Shown: positions 1 to 8,884, numbered from the stretch's first letter. The stretch is 9,629 nt of DNA from Dehalococcoidales bacterium (GCA_030615475.1 JAUWZF010000025.1:1-9629), one strand, 5' to 3'. Program-made: numbers and translations. Notes: generated by a model from the letters alone, not told the origin.

Positions 1-1
1 G

Positions 2-3000
2 CCCGTCGGCGGCATGGAGGGCCGCGAACTGCAACTGAACATATCCGGTTCCTGCCCGATGGGCAATTATCCGATATCTATACGCGCTTATAACGCGGCG
101 AATCCCGCCGAGGAAATCTGGACCGACTTCACGCTGGAAGTCACGCCTTCCTCCGATTTCATAGACATGGGTATGGCTGCCGATTATTTCATCGCAATGG
201 TGACCGTATCGCCCAATTTCGGTGCCGTCGATGAACAGATAACCGTCAGCGGCTATGGTTTCCCCCCCAATCAGAACCTTAGCTATATAGACCTTGGTGG
301 TGAGAGGTTTACGCTCACCAGCGTAAACATAACCACCGATAATAGCGGTGCCTTCTCCGCGGTAATTACGGTCCCGCAAATGCCTTCGGGAATGCATCCG
401 GTTGTGGTAAACGTACAGGAGACTATCAGGATGACACCGTTCAGTATCATGAGTGATGCTGATACCTTTTCACTGAAAGTCAGCCCGAGCTGGCTGGAAC
501 CGATTCCCGCCGGCGACCCCTACGGACGCCAGATTACCATCACCATTACGGGACTGCCCGGCAAGACGCCGATAGTCGACCTGAGCACTGAGGGCCTATT
601 TGCCGCTTACGGTACTATCACCCAAAACTGGAACCCGACATCTCAAACGGTCAATGTCACCAGTGCCGGTGGTACCGCCACGGCAACCCTGACATTAATA
701 CCTTCAGAGAATCTACCACCCGGCCCCTACCCCTTTAACATTATCGCCGTTGATGGAAACAGCAACCGGCGCGACTACCATATGGAATTCCAGGTAGGAC
801 CGCCCGCGGGATTCATGGGCGGCATGATGGGTATGGACCAGAGTACCTGGGACCAGCAGTGGCTTGGCACGGAGTGGGAGACCGGGATATTCTTCCCAGA
901 CGTAATACTTTCGCCCAAGAGCGGCCCTGCCGGCACACAGGTAAGCTATACCGGCATTAACCTGCCGGCCGGTGCCAATGTAACCGCAATTAATTTCGCC
1001 GGAAATTCGGTGCCATTACCATCCGGCGGAGTTACCGCCGATGCCAGCGGCGGCTTCTCCGGCTCATTCATCGTCGATGAGGCATGGGGCCTGGCCCCCG
1101 GCGGCATGTACTGGGTCAACTTCCACATGGAAAATGATACGTGGTCGCAGGACATCGGCAATGACTTTAACCTCATGAGGAGCGATGCCTTATTCAGCCT
1201 TGAAGCCACCCCAAACTGGTTACCACCGATTCCGCCGGGAGGCTATGGCCAGACCAGTATTAACCTGAAAGCCCTCGGCTATAACAGCGTCAATGTCACA
1301 CTGGCGGTAATGGAGATAATGAACGGTTGGGGTGTACCGGGTGGTGCGCAGCCGCACTGGAACACCACCGATGGCCTTGTCACAGCCACCGCCACCATCC
1401 CCAGCGGAGGTCAGACCTCAAAGACCTTCTATCTCGGTGGAGCCAGCCCCGGCCATTTCATGATAACCATCGTAGGCTGGGTAGACAGCAACGACAACCA
1501 GATACTGGATAAACATATACAGTCGGAGGCCAACTCGGAATTCTGCATACCGCTGGACTTCGACGTGGAGCCACCGCAGGACTACATGAACTGGGATATG
1601 AACACCATGATGACCGACATGAACATGATGTATGACATGAACATGACCTCTAACGATATGTACCTCTTCTACTTCCCCGAAATTGTCCTCAGTCCCAACA
1701 TCGGGCAGGCTGATACTAAAGTAAACATCAATGCTACAGATTTCCCGGCTAATGCCACGGTAACGCGTCTCCGCTTCGCCGGTATGGACATGCCCGTCCC
1801 CACCGGTACGACCGCCGATGAAAACGGCGACTTCACCCTTGTCTTTAACGTACCCAAGCGCATGTGGAATGCACCTATCGGCTCCGGCTGGTACGATGTC
1901 GAGGTTGAAGGACAGGCAGATAACGGACCTCCGGTCCATATCATGAAGCCCTTCCAGGTAACGGCGGCAGACGTCGCCTTTACCCTGAGAGCCGACCCCG
2001 ACTGGCTGCCGCCGATTCCGACCGACGGGAACGCTTCAACACTGATTCGCGTCAGGTCTATGGGCAGTGCCGCTAACGTAACCCTGTCCGTGGACAGAAT
2101 CCCACCGGGCATCAATACCGTTTTCTCCAGTAACTCGGTAAACGTCACCCCCGGTGGTTCCGGCAGCGCTACTCTTACGCTGACGCCTGCCGGTATCCCT
2201 CCGGGACATTACTTTGCTGAAATCAAGGGTACGGCTACCGTGAGCGGTGTCCAGAAGACCTTCTTCGCCCATATAGAATTCGACATCGAGCCGCCCATGG
2301 CGTTCATGAACTGGGATAGGAACGCCATGATGGGTGACATGAACATGGTCGCCGCCGATATGTACTTCTTCTACTTCCCCGAAATCACCCTGAATCCTAA
2401 TATGGGAGAGGCAGGTAGGAAAGTCTCCATCAGTGCCACCGACTACCCGGCCGGCGCTAATGTCACCCGCCTGCGCTTCGCCGGTATGGAACTTCCCGTA
2501 CCTGCAGGTACGGTTGCCGATGGCAATGGCAACTTCAACCTCTTCTTTAACGTACCCAAGACCATGTGGAGCGCTAACATCACCTCCGGCTGGTACGACG
2601 TCGAGGTCGAAGCTCAGAAACCCGGCGAACCACCGGTCTTCATGATGAAGCCCTTCCAGGTGACCGCCGGTGATGTCGCCTTTACCATGAGGGCTGACCC
2701 CAACTGGTTGCCGCCGATTCCACCCGGTAGTAACGGCACGACCAATATATATATTAATTCCACAGGAGCGGGTGCTACCGTTACCCTGACTGTAGACAAG
2801 ATTCCACCGGGTGTTGCCACTTCTTTCTTACCTGGTAATCAGATAGACATACCGCCAGGTGGCTCCGGTACTGCCACTCTTACCCTGACGCCTAACAATA
2901 TTCCTCCGGGATACTACGGCGTCGAGATTAAGGGTACCGCCACCGTCAGCGGTGTCCAGGAGACCTTCTATACTCATATAGAATTTGAAGTACAGCCGCC

Positions 3001-6000
3001 CATGGGGTTCATGAACTGGGATAGGAACGCCATGATGGGTGACATGAACATGGTCGCCGCCGATATGTACTTGTTCTACTTCCCCGAGATTGTCCTTACT
3101 CCAAACATTGGACAGGCAGGTAGGAAAGTCAATATCAGTGCCACCGACTTCCCGGCCGGCGCCAACGTCACCCGCCTGAGTTTCGCCGGTATGGAACTTC
3201 CCTTCCCCGCTGGTACGGCTGCCGATAATAACGGCGACTTTAACCTCGTCTTCAACGTACCCAAGACCATGTGGAGCGCTAACATCACCTCCGGCTGGTA
3301 TGATGTCGAGGTCGAAGCTCAGAAACCCGGCGAACCATCGGTCTTTATCATGAAGCCCTTCCAGGTGACCGCCGGTGATGTCGCCTTTACCGTGAGAGCC
3401 GAGCCCGACTGGTTACCGCCGATTCCACCCAGCGGCAGCAGCACCACCATCAGGGTTACATCGATGGGTGCTGGTGTTGATATTGACCTGAGCGTGGATA
3501 AGATTCCAGCCGGTATTACCGCTTCTTTCTCAATGGCTCAATTAACCGTTCCGCCCCGCGGCTCTGTAAGCACTACCCTCACCCTTGTACCGGGCCATAT
3601 TCCTCCGGGGCACTACGGCGCCGAGATTAAAGGTACCGGCACCGTCAATGGCGTCCAGAAGACCTTCTACGCCCATATAGAATTCGACGTCGAGCCGCCC
3701 ATGGCGTTCATGGATTGGAATAGGAACGCCATGATGACCGACATGAACATGGTCGCCGCCGATATGTACTTGTTCTACTTCCCCGAGATTGTCCTTACTC
3801 CAAACATCGGGCAGGCAGGTACGAAAGTCAACATCAGTGCCACCGACTTCCCGGCCGGCGCCAACGTCACCCGCCTGAGTTTCGCCGGTATGGAACTTCC
3901 CTTCCCCGCTGGTACGGCTGCCGATAATAACGGCGACTTTAACCTCGTCTTCAACGTACCCAAGACCATCTGGAGCGCTAACATTACCTCCGGCTGGTAT
4001 GATGTCGAGGTCGAGGCTCAGAAACCGAACGAGCCTTCGGTCTTTATCATGAAGCCCTTCCAGGTGACCGCCGACGACATCGCCTTTACCATCAGAGCCG
4101 AGCCCGACTGGCTGCCGCCTATTCCACCCAGCGGCAGCACCACCACCATCAGGGTTACATCGATGAGCTCAGCGGCTGACGTCACCCTCAGTGTGGAGAG
4201 GATTCCGCCGGGTATCACCGCGGCCTTCTCCGTCAGCCAGGTAAACGTACCGCCCAGAGGTTCCGGCAGCTCTATACTTACCCTGACGCCTACCAGCATA
4301 CCTCCGGGCCACTACGGCGCCGAAATTAAGGGCACCGCTACTATCAGTGGCGTCCAGAAAACATTCTATGCCCATATCGAATTCGACGTCGAGCCGCCAA
4401 TGATGTTCATGGATACGAGCTGGATGGCACAGCAGGGTATCTGGTTCCCTGAAATCACCCTCAACCCGACTGCCGGACCGGTGAAAACCAAGGTGACCAT
4501 CAAGGCTACCGACTTCCCCACGGGCGCCGATATCACCAGCCTGCGCTTCGCCGGCAGGCCGCTACCCGTACCGGCTAACACCGTGGCCGACAGCGACGGT
4601 AACGCCAACCTCGTCTTTAATGTCCCCGGCGATTTCGGTGTCGGCATATACATGGTTGAGGTGGTAGCGAGTAAATCCGGAATGCCTCCGGTATTCATCG
4701 CCAAGCCATTCTTTATAGAGGATGCCGGTGTAACCTTCAAGCTGAATGTAGTTCCGGGCTTCATTCCCGGCGTGCCGCAGGGGAACTCGGGCAACACGAC
4801 CATATTCGTTGAATCCACCAGTCAGGCCGTTACCGTCCAGCTATACGTCGACGGTCTGCCGCCGGGAGTCACCAGCTCCTTTGACAATGCCACCATCACC
4901 GTACCGCCGCGTGGCTCCGGCAGCACCAGGCTGACCATTACCACAGGGGCTTCGACCCCGCCCGGCCACTACCCGTTGACCATACGCGGCGTCAGCGGTG
5001 GTGATACCAGAATGGTGCCTTTCGGCCTCGGCGTAACGCCACCGGCCAACTTCCAGGTACCCGAATTTACCCTCGAACCTGATTACGCTCCGGCAGGGTA
5101 CACCGATAAACAGTATAAGATAACATTCTCCGGGACGGGATTCCCGGCGAGCCAGAGAGTCACCAGTCTGGATTTCGGCTCACAGTCGGTGGCTATACCG
5201 GCTAACCTCAGCACCGATGCACTGGGTAATTTCAACGGTGTCTTCCAGATGCCTACCGGACTTACCCCCGGCACTTACGATGTGAGAGTAGCCGTAGAAA
5301 CTCTGGCAGGTGGCTATGTCTATGACTCGCGGCCTTTCTCTGTCAGAGGCGCCCAGGCTAAGTTTATCCTCAAGCCCTCACCACCCTACCTGCCGCCAAT
5401 CGTACAGGGCGGACAGGGGACGACCATAGTCAACGTCCAGTCCGTAGGCACGACCACCGTTAACGTTACACTATCTGTTGACGGTCTGGCACCGGGCATT
5501 ACAGCCACCTTCACCCCGAGCAATATTGTTACCGTATCACCCGGCGGCTCCGGCAGCGCCACCCTGACATTGACTGTCAGCACCAGCACGCCGCCCGGAC
5601 CTTACCCGCTGAACATACGCGGCGTCAGCGGCAGCGAATCGGTAGCCGTACCGCTGGGCTTCGGTATCATGCCTGATATCGGCGGAGGTGCGGGCCACGC
5701 CACCGTAACTGTCAACCCGGCGCAGGCCAGGCCCGGTGAACACGTCGGCATATCCGGTGCCGGTTTCACCAACGGCAATACCATCACGCTGACCGCAGCA
5801 CCGCCCGGGGCGCCCCAGGCGATAGACATCACCCCCGGTACTATCCTCGTTCAGAGCGACGGAACCTGGGCTACGAAGATTACCATCCCCGAGGCCGGTC
5901 AGGTACCGCCGGGCACCTATATAATCAAAGCAACCGATGGGGTAATGACCTCCAAGAATATTTTCAGCATCGTCCCGGCCACCAACGCCGACTTCTTCCT

Positions 6001-8815
6001 CAACGTCTCGCCGCAGTTTCTTGAGGTAGTCCGGGGGCAGAGCGGCAACACCACCATGAAACTGTCCTCCAAGAACGGCTTCCAGGAGGGTGTGGTCTTC
6101 GGCGTCGGGCATCTGGCGCCCGGAGTCACGGCTACGTTTAAGAATGCCGCCGGTACCACCATCAGTCAATTTACCGGAGCACCCGGAGGCATCCGTGAAA
6201 TCGTCACTCCCATAGTGCAGACACCGGTGCCCGGCGAAGACATGATTGTCACCGTGCTGATAGATGTCGATGTCGCCACACCAATCGGCCCATACGACGT
6301 CGCCCTTGAAGCAGGTTCCGGCACCGTCTACCGCGCCATTCCGCTGGGCTTTATGGTGATTTCCACCGGAGCTAACATAGTTATCTCGCCGCAGAGCGGC
6401 CCGGCTGACACCGATATTACCCTCTCCGGCTCGGGCTTCACCGCCGACGAGACCGTAACAGTAAAATTTGCCGGCAACAACATCACCACAGTACCGGGCA
6501 CCATCACCGTGGCACAGGACGGCACTTTCACTGCCGTCATCACGGCGCCTTCTCTGACCGCCGGTATTCACCCGGTCAAAGTTACCGGAGGCACCAGCGG
6601 AACAACCATAGACAGGCCCTTCAGCCTGCAACCTTCGGCGGTCAATACCTTCGTGCTCTATACCAACCCCATGAAGGTTGATATTGCCAAGGACGGCGGC
6701 GGCACGGTCACCGTCAAGATAGAGCCGATGGGGAGCTTCCAGTCCGCCGTTACCATCAGTGTCTCCGGACTCAGCGCCATCAGCGGTGCTACGGTCAATA
6801 TCAGGCCTTCGGCGACGATAACTCCGAGTATAGCAACACCGACAACAGCCACGCTGACCATCAATGTACCGGCAGGAGCCACGGTAGGTAATTACCCGCT
6901 GGTGATAACAGGTACGAGCGGTGCCATCACCAAGACACGAAATATCAAGCTTAACGTGGTACCGCCGGGCAATACGCCTGAATTCGGTATCAACCTGGCC
7001 CCGAACACAATACCCGTCAGCCCGAGTGCCAGCGGCAACACCACCGTCAGCGTAAGCGCCATTAACGGCTTTGCCGGGACCGTGAACCTGGCCGTTGCCA
7101 TGAGTAGCGCCAACGCCACCTGGCCGTCCAGCATCAGCTATACGGCCGGCAGCGTGACACCTTCAACCAATACAGGTATAGGCAAGCAAACGGTAACCTT
7201 CACAGCGAGTGCCGATGCTCAACCCGGCACCTGGACATTCAGAATTACCGGGACCAGTGGCGCCCTGTCGCACAGCACCGACGTCATGGTTATCTGTATG
7301 CCTTCAGGCACAACAATCACTTCGTATGCATCGCCTCGCCTGGACCCGACCACCATTACCGCCACCACCCCGATGGATATGGAACCTCCGTGGGGCGATA
7401 AAATAACCATCAACGGCATAATCAATGACGGCGCCGAGGCCAGTGTCATTACTCCGGCCAAGGTCGATGTAGCTCCGGATACCCTGGCTACACTGCCGGA
7501 AGGCGCCTCCGATATGCTGGGCAGGATAACCAATGTCGAATCGGATTCCCCCGTAGACGGAGTGGAATGGGAGATCGGCTTCCCCTTTAACCCCGCCACT
7601 CTCGCGGCCACCGGTCTTGATGAAGAAAACCTGAAGGTAGCCTACCTCAATCCCGAGACCGGTGCCTGGACCGAAGTGACCACGACCGTAGATACCACCA
7701 ATAAGATTGCCTACGCCTCGCCTACCCACTTCAGCTCGTGGACACTGATTGCCACACCGGCACCACCACCATCTGTAGTAGTCACCGCATACGGTGGCGG
7801 CGGCGGTCTTCCTACCGGCTTCACCAGTTTCACCCAATTTGTCAATCCGGAAGGCAAGTTCACGGCGGAAGTCAACGCGAAGTCTGAAAACAGTCTCGTC
7901 CAGATTACCATACCCATGAATACCGTAGGCCGGAACCAGACCGGGCAACCGCTGTATTCCGTCTTTATCAAGGAGACAACAACAACACCGTCAGCGCCCG
8001 GGGATGCCTCAATCGTCGGACTTGCCTATGACATCGGCCCGAGCGGCGCCACCTTTAACCCGCCCATCAACCTGACCTTTGAATACGATGATTCGCTGGT
8101 ACCGGCTGGAGTAAACGAGGAGAACCTAGTCATCGCCACCTGGCAGGACGGACAATGGGTTGACCTTGAGGGTGGTACCGTCGACCCGGTCAACAACACC
8201 ATTACCGTCCCGATAAGCCATTTCAGCACCTACACCGTCATGGCGCACACGGCTGCGGCCAGCTTTGAAGTCACCGAACTTACGGTAGGCCCGGCCGAAA
8301 TTAATCCTGATGAAAGCGCTACCGTCAGCGCCATCGTTGCCAATACCGGCGACCTCGCCGGCAGCCACGAGGTGATACTTACGGTAAACGAGAGCGTGAC
8401 GGCGACCGAGGAAGTCAACCTGGCCGGACATACCAGCCGGGAAATCAGCTTCACCCTGAAACCGGATAAAGCCGGCACCTATATGATAAATATCGGCGGC
8501 ATAACCGCCACGCTCATCGTCAGGGAAGCGCCCGCCAAAACGGAAGAAGAGCCGTCAGCCTCCGAGACAGCGCCATCAGAGACAGAGCCCGCACAACCCG
8601 AGGTGACACCGGCACCTACCGAAATCAAGCCGGTACCTAATGAGGTGCCGGAAGCACCCGAAGTAGCGCCGGTCGTTCCCGAGGTATCGGCACCGGAAAC
8701 TAAAACGGCAACACGGGTTAACGATTGGTTCATCTTCCTCTACGTCATGGCTGCCGGCGCTGTCATCATCGGACTGGTCTACTGGCGAACTCGTGCCGGC
8801 AGGAAAGCCTCCTAA
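2..8815 (+). CDS. Giant modular cell-surface protein with C-terminal membrane anchor (5'-partial)
   Basis: Residues are numbered from the ATG at 14, but the frame is open to the left edge and the first residues are the tail of a NEW3-like domain, so the start and signal peptide lie upstream and this ATG is internal. Visible layout: ten IPT/TIG-like plus NEW3-like pairs, with TIG-like parts beginning near residues 63, 294, 554, 788, 1023, 1256, 1478, 1682, 1896 and 2120; a lone NEW3-like domain (about 2323-2431); a domain ending in HFS at 2572-2574; a ZU5-like domain (2610-2743); a CARDB-like domain (2750-2837); a Pro/Glu-rich stalk (2838-2903); a membrane span (2905-2924); and a basic tail ending RTRAGRKAS. 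The NEW3-like parts share a pattern of F-x-L, WLPPIP, PPG and PPGHY. Only three cysteines were seen (14, about 514, about 2428), as expected for an extracellular beta protein. No catalytic domain is recognisable. The likely role is adhesion, a surface layer or matrix binding; the exact function is unknown. The coding call is certain; domain family names rest on pattern recognition. Confidence 0.95.
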   Translation, partial: PVGGMEGRELQLNISGSCPMGNYPISIRAYNAANPAEEIWTDFTLEVTPSSDFIDMGMAADYFIAMVTVSPNFGAVDEQITVSGYGFPPNQNLSYIDLGGERFTLTSVNITTDNSGAFSAVITVPQMPSGMHPVVVNVQETIRMTPFSIMSDADTFSLKVSPSWLEPIPAGDPYGRQITITITGLPGKTPIVDLSTEGLFAAYGTITQNWNPTSQTVNVTSAGGTATATLTLIPSENLPPGPYPFNIIAVDGNSNRRDYHMEFQVGPPAGFMGGMMGMDQSTWDQQWLGTEWETGIFFPDVILSPKSGPAGTQVSYTGINLPAGANVTAINFAGNSVPLPSGGVTADASGGFSGSFIVDEAWGLAPGGMYWVNFHMENDTWSQDIGNDFNLMRSDALFSLEATPNWLPPIPPGGYGQTSINLKALGYNSVNVTLAVMEIMNGWGVPGGAQPHWNTTDGLVTATATIPSGGQTSKTFYLGGASPGHFMITIVGWVDSNDNQILDKHIQSEANSEFCIPLDFDVEPPQDYMNWDMNTMMTDMNMMYDMNMTSNDMYLFYFPEIVLSPNIGQADTKVNINATDFPANATVTRLRFAGMDMPVPTGTTADENGDFTLVFNVPKRMWNAPIGSGWYDVEVEGQADNGPPVHIMKPFQVTAADVAFTLRADPDWLPPIPTDGNASTLIRVRSMGSAANVTLSVDRIPPGINTVFSSNSVNVTPGGSGSATLTLTPAGIPPGHYFAEIKGTATVSGVQKTFFAHIEFDIEPPMAFMNWDRNAMMGDMNMVAADMYFFYFPEITLNPNMGEAGRKVSISATDYPAGANVTRLRFAGMELPVPAGTVADGNGNFNLFFNVPKTMWSANITSGWYDVEVEAQKPGEPPVFMMKPFQVTAGDVAFTMRADPNWLPPIPPGSNGTTNIYINSTGAGATVTLTVDKIPPGVATSFLPGNQIDIPPGGSGTATLTLTPNNIPPGYYGVEIKGTATVSGVQETFYTHIEFEVQPPMGFMNWDRNAMMGDMNMVAADMYLFYFPEIVLTPNIGQAGRKVNISATDFPAGANVTRLSFAGMELPFPAGTAADNNGDFNLVFNVPKTMWSANITSGWYDVEVEAQKPGEPSVFIMKPFQVTAGDVAFTVRAEPDWLPPIPPSGSSTTIRVTSMGAGVDIDLSVDKIPAGITASFSMAQLTVPPRGSVSTTLTLVPGHIPPGHYGAEIKGTGTVNGVQKTFYAHIEFDVEPPMAFMDWNRNAMMTDMNMVAADMYLFYFPEIVLTPNIGQAGTKVNISATDFPAGANVTRLSFAGMELPFPAGTAADNNGDFNLVFNVPKTIWSANITSGWYDVEVEAQKPNEPSVFIMKPFQVTADDIAFTIRAEPDWLPPIPPSGSTTTIRVTSMSSAADVTLSVERIPPGITAAFSVSQVNVPPRGSGSSILTLTPTSIPPGHYGAEIKGTATISGVQKTFYAHIEFDVEPPMMFMDTSWMAQQGIWFPEITLNPTAGPVKTKVTIKATDFPTGADITSLRFAGRPLPVPANTVADSDGNANLVFNVPGDFGVGIYMVEVVASKSGMPPVFIAKPFFIEDAGVTFKLNVVPGFIPGVPQGNSGNTTIFVESTSQAVTVQLYVDGLPPGVTSSFDNATITVPPRGSGSTRLTITTGASTPPGHYPLTIRGVSGGDTRMVPFGLGVTPPANFQVPEFTLEPDYAPAGYTDKQYKITFSGTGFPASQRVTSLDFGSQSVAIPANLSTDALGNFNGVFQMPTGLTPGTYDVRVAVETLAGGYVYDSRPFSVRGAQAKFILKPSPPYLPPIVQGGQGTTIVNVQSVGTTTVNVTLSVDGLAPGITATFTPSNIVTVSPGGSGSATLTLTVSTSTPPGPYPLNIRGVSGSESVAVPLGFGIMPDIGGGAGHATVTVNPAQARPGEHVGISGAGFTNGNTITLTAAPPGAPQAIDITPGTILVQSDGTWATKITIPEAGQVPPGTYIIKATDGVMTSKNIFSIVPATNADFFLNVSPQFLEVVRGQSGNTTMKLSSKNGFQEGVVFGVGHLAPGVTATFKNAAGTTISQFTGAPGGIREIVTPIVQTPVPGEDMIVTVLIDVDVATPIGPYDVALEAGSGTVYRAIPLGFMVISTGANIVISPQSGPADTDITLSGSGFTADETVTVKFAGNNITTVPGTITVAQDGTFTAVITAPSLTAGIHPVKVTGGTSGTTIDRPFSLQPSAVNTFVLYTNPMKVDIAKDGGGTVTVKIEPMGSFQSAVTISVSGLSAISGATVNIRPSATITPSIATPTTATLTINVPAGATVGNYPLVITGTSGAITKTRNIKLNVVPPGNTPEFGINLAPNTIPVSPSASGNTTVSVSAINGFAGTVNLAVAMSSANATWPSSISYTAGSVTPSTNTGIGKQTVTFTASADAQPGTWTFRITGTSGALSHSTDVMVICMPSGTTITSYASPRLDPTTITATTPMDMEPPWGDKITINGIINDGAEASVITPAKVDVAPDTLATLPEGASDMLGRITNVESDSPVDGVEWEIGFPFNPATLAATGLDEENLKVAYLNPETGAWTEVTTTVDTTNKIAYASPTHFSSWTLIATPAPPPSVVVTAYGGGGGLPTGFTSFTQFVNPEGKFTAEVNAKSENSLVQITIPMNTVGRNQTGQPLYSVFIKETTTTPSAPGDASIVGLAYDIGPSGATFNPPINLTFEYDDSLVPAGVNEENLVIATWQDGQWVDLEGGTVDPVNNTITVPISHFSTYTVMAHTAAASFEVTELTVGPAEINPDESATVSAIVANTGDLAGSHEVILTVNESVTATEEVNLAGHTSREISFTLKPDKAGTYMINIGGITATLIVREAPAKTEEEPSASETAPSETEPAQPEVTPAPTEIKPVPNEVPEAPEVAPVVPEVSAPETKTATRVNDWFIFLYVMAAGAVIIGLVYWRTRAGRKAS
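3134..3270 (+). repeat. Exact 137-bp direct repeat, copy 1 (partner 3833-3969)
   Basis: Aligning by eye at an offset of 699 bases, every base from 3134 to 3270 matches 3833-3969. Mismatches bound the match on both sides (T versus C at 3133, G versus C at 3271). The block encodes the core of the TIG-like half, including the F-A-G-M-E-L-P-F-P-A-G-T stretch. Silent positions are also identical, so this reflects recent duplication or gene conversion rather than selection on protein alone. Confidence 0.93.
3833..3969 (+). repeat. Exact 137-bp direct repeat, copy 2 (partner 3134-3270)
   Basis: Second copy of the perfect repeat, one module downstream. Similarity continues on both sides with scattered differences; for example the following stretch reads ATCTGGAGC here and ATGTGGAGC in the first copy. 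A repeat of this length within near-identical 700-base units is a likely site of recombination and of short-read assembly collapse. Confidence 0.93.
7841..8245 (+). other. ZU5-like domain with HFS motif within the giant protein
   Basis: Residues about 2610-2743 match the layout of ZU5 domains: an early I-P-M strand (ITIPMNTVG), a central G-P-S-G-A-T-F-N-P-P-I-N-L-T-F block at 2675-2689, which parallels the GPxGxxFxxPVxLTxP signature of ZU5, then NEENLVIATWQDGQW and a final strand with S-H-F-S-T-Y at 2735-2740. In eukaryotic PIDD and related ZU5 proteins an HFS at the equivalent end of the domain is an autoproteolysis site, cut between F and S. Here that would be between F2737 and S2738 (bases 8224/8225). 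The domain similarity is seen in the sequence; cleavage is inferred only. Confidence 0.65.
8261..8524 (+). other. CARDB-like Ig-fold domain within the giant protein
   Basis: Residues about 2750-2837 have the pattern of a CARDB (cell-adhesion-related, bacterial) Ig-like domain. They open FEVTELTVGPAEINPDESAT, continue with a VSAIVANTGDLAGSHEV block (the typical N-T/S-G-x-x-x-G-x-x turn) and end in GTYMINIGG and a last strand. It lies between the ZU5-like domain and the Pro/Glu-rich stalk, so it is the membrane-proximal folded domain. The related bacterial Ig-like families are hard to tell apart by eye. Confidence 0.6.
8525..8812 (+). other. Pro/Glu-rich stalk and C-terminal membrane anchor of the giant protein
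   Basis: Residues 2838-2903 are almost entirely P, E, A, T, V and S, with repeated PEV/PE-x-A-P units, which suggests an extended, negatively charged spacer. W2905 to W2924 (bases 8726-8785) is a hydrophobic helix (FIFLYVMAAGAVIIGLVY), followed by RTRAGRKAS, a basic stop-transfer tail. This predicts the N-terminal bulk outside the cell and the last nine residues inside. No LPXTG sortase motif and no PEF-CTERM-type motif is present, so the protein appears anchored by the helix itself. Confidence 0.85.
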
Positions 8816-8834
8816 AACCAACCCCCCTATCCGC

Positions 8835-8884
8835 AGACCGACTTCCCCTTTCCCCGAAGAGGGGGGAGGGGAAGTCGGTCTTTT
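8835..8884 (+). terminator. Strong intrinsic terminator after the giant gene
   Basis: A long hairpin sits 20 bases after the TAA stop. The left arm starts AGACCGACTTCCCCT at 8835; the right arm ends AGGGGAAGTCGGTCT at 8881. The inner part (8850-8855 with 8861-8866) also pairs, using two G-T wobbles, and leaves a five-base loop GAAGA (8856-8860). The total is about 21 base pairs, followed by TTTT at 8881-8884. It should end transcription of the surface-protein gene and insulate the regulator and pilin gene. Confidence 0.93.

Larger units (their letters stand above)
893..6964 (+). repeat. Tandem array of IPT/TIG-like + NEW3-like module pairs inside the giant gene
   Basis: Nine consecutive units can be aligned by a recurring F-P-E (or equivalent) at the start of each TIG-like part, at 893, 1673, 2375, 3080, 3779, 4445, 5057, 5699 and 6371. 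Spacings are 780, 702, 705, 699, 666, 612, 642 and 672 bases, all multiples of three. A tenth, more diverged unit precedes them at about 200-805. Each unit carries a TIG-like half (glycine-rich turn, then F-A-G-M in the central copies) and a NEW3-like half starting F-x-x-x-A/P-x-W-L-P-P-I. Units starting at 1673-3779 are the most alike; those after 5057 are clearly diverged. The pattern fits stepwise internal duplication with continuing homogenisation in the middle. Confidence 0.9.

Noticed and set aside
5537..6631. 364-residue open frame on the minus strand
   Set aside because: It lies wholly inside the giant plus-strand gene. Its translation is Gly/Arg/Asp-rich with no recognisable domain, no ribosome-binding site and no conserved pattern. 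It follows from the biased codons of the repetitive beta protein, as do similar antisense frames recurring once per module (for example 3076-3288 and 3775-3984).
2..8815. Archaeal S-layer protein
   Set aside because: Large Ig-repeat surface proteins also occur in archaea, but the neighbouring bacterial-type prepilin (FTLVELL with Glu at +5) and MerR/BldC-type regulator point to a bacterium.
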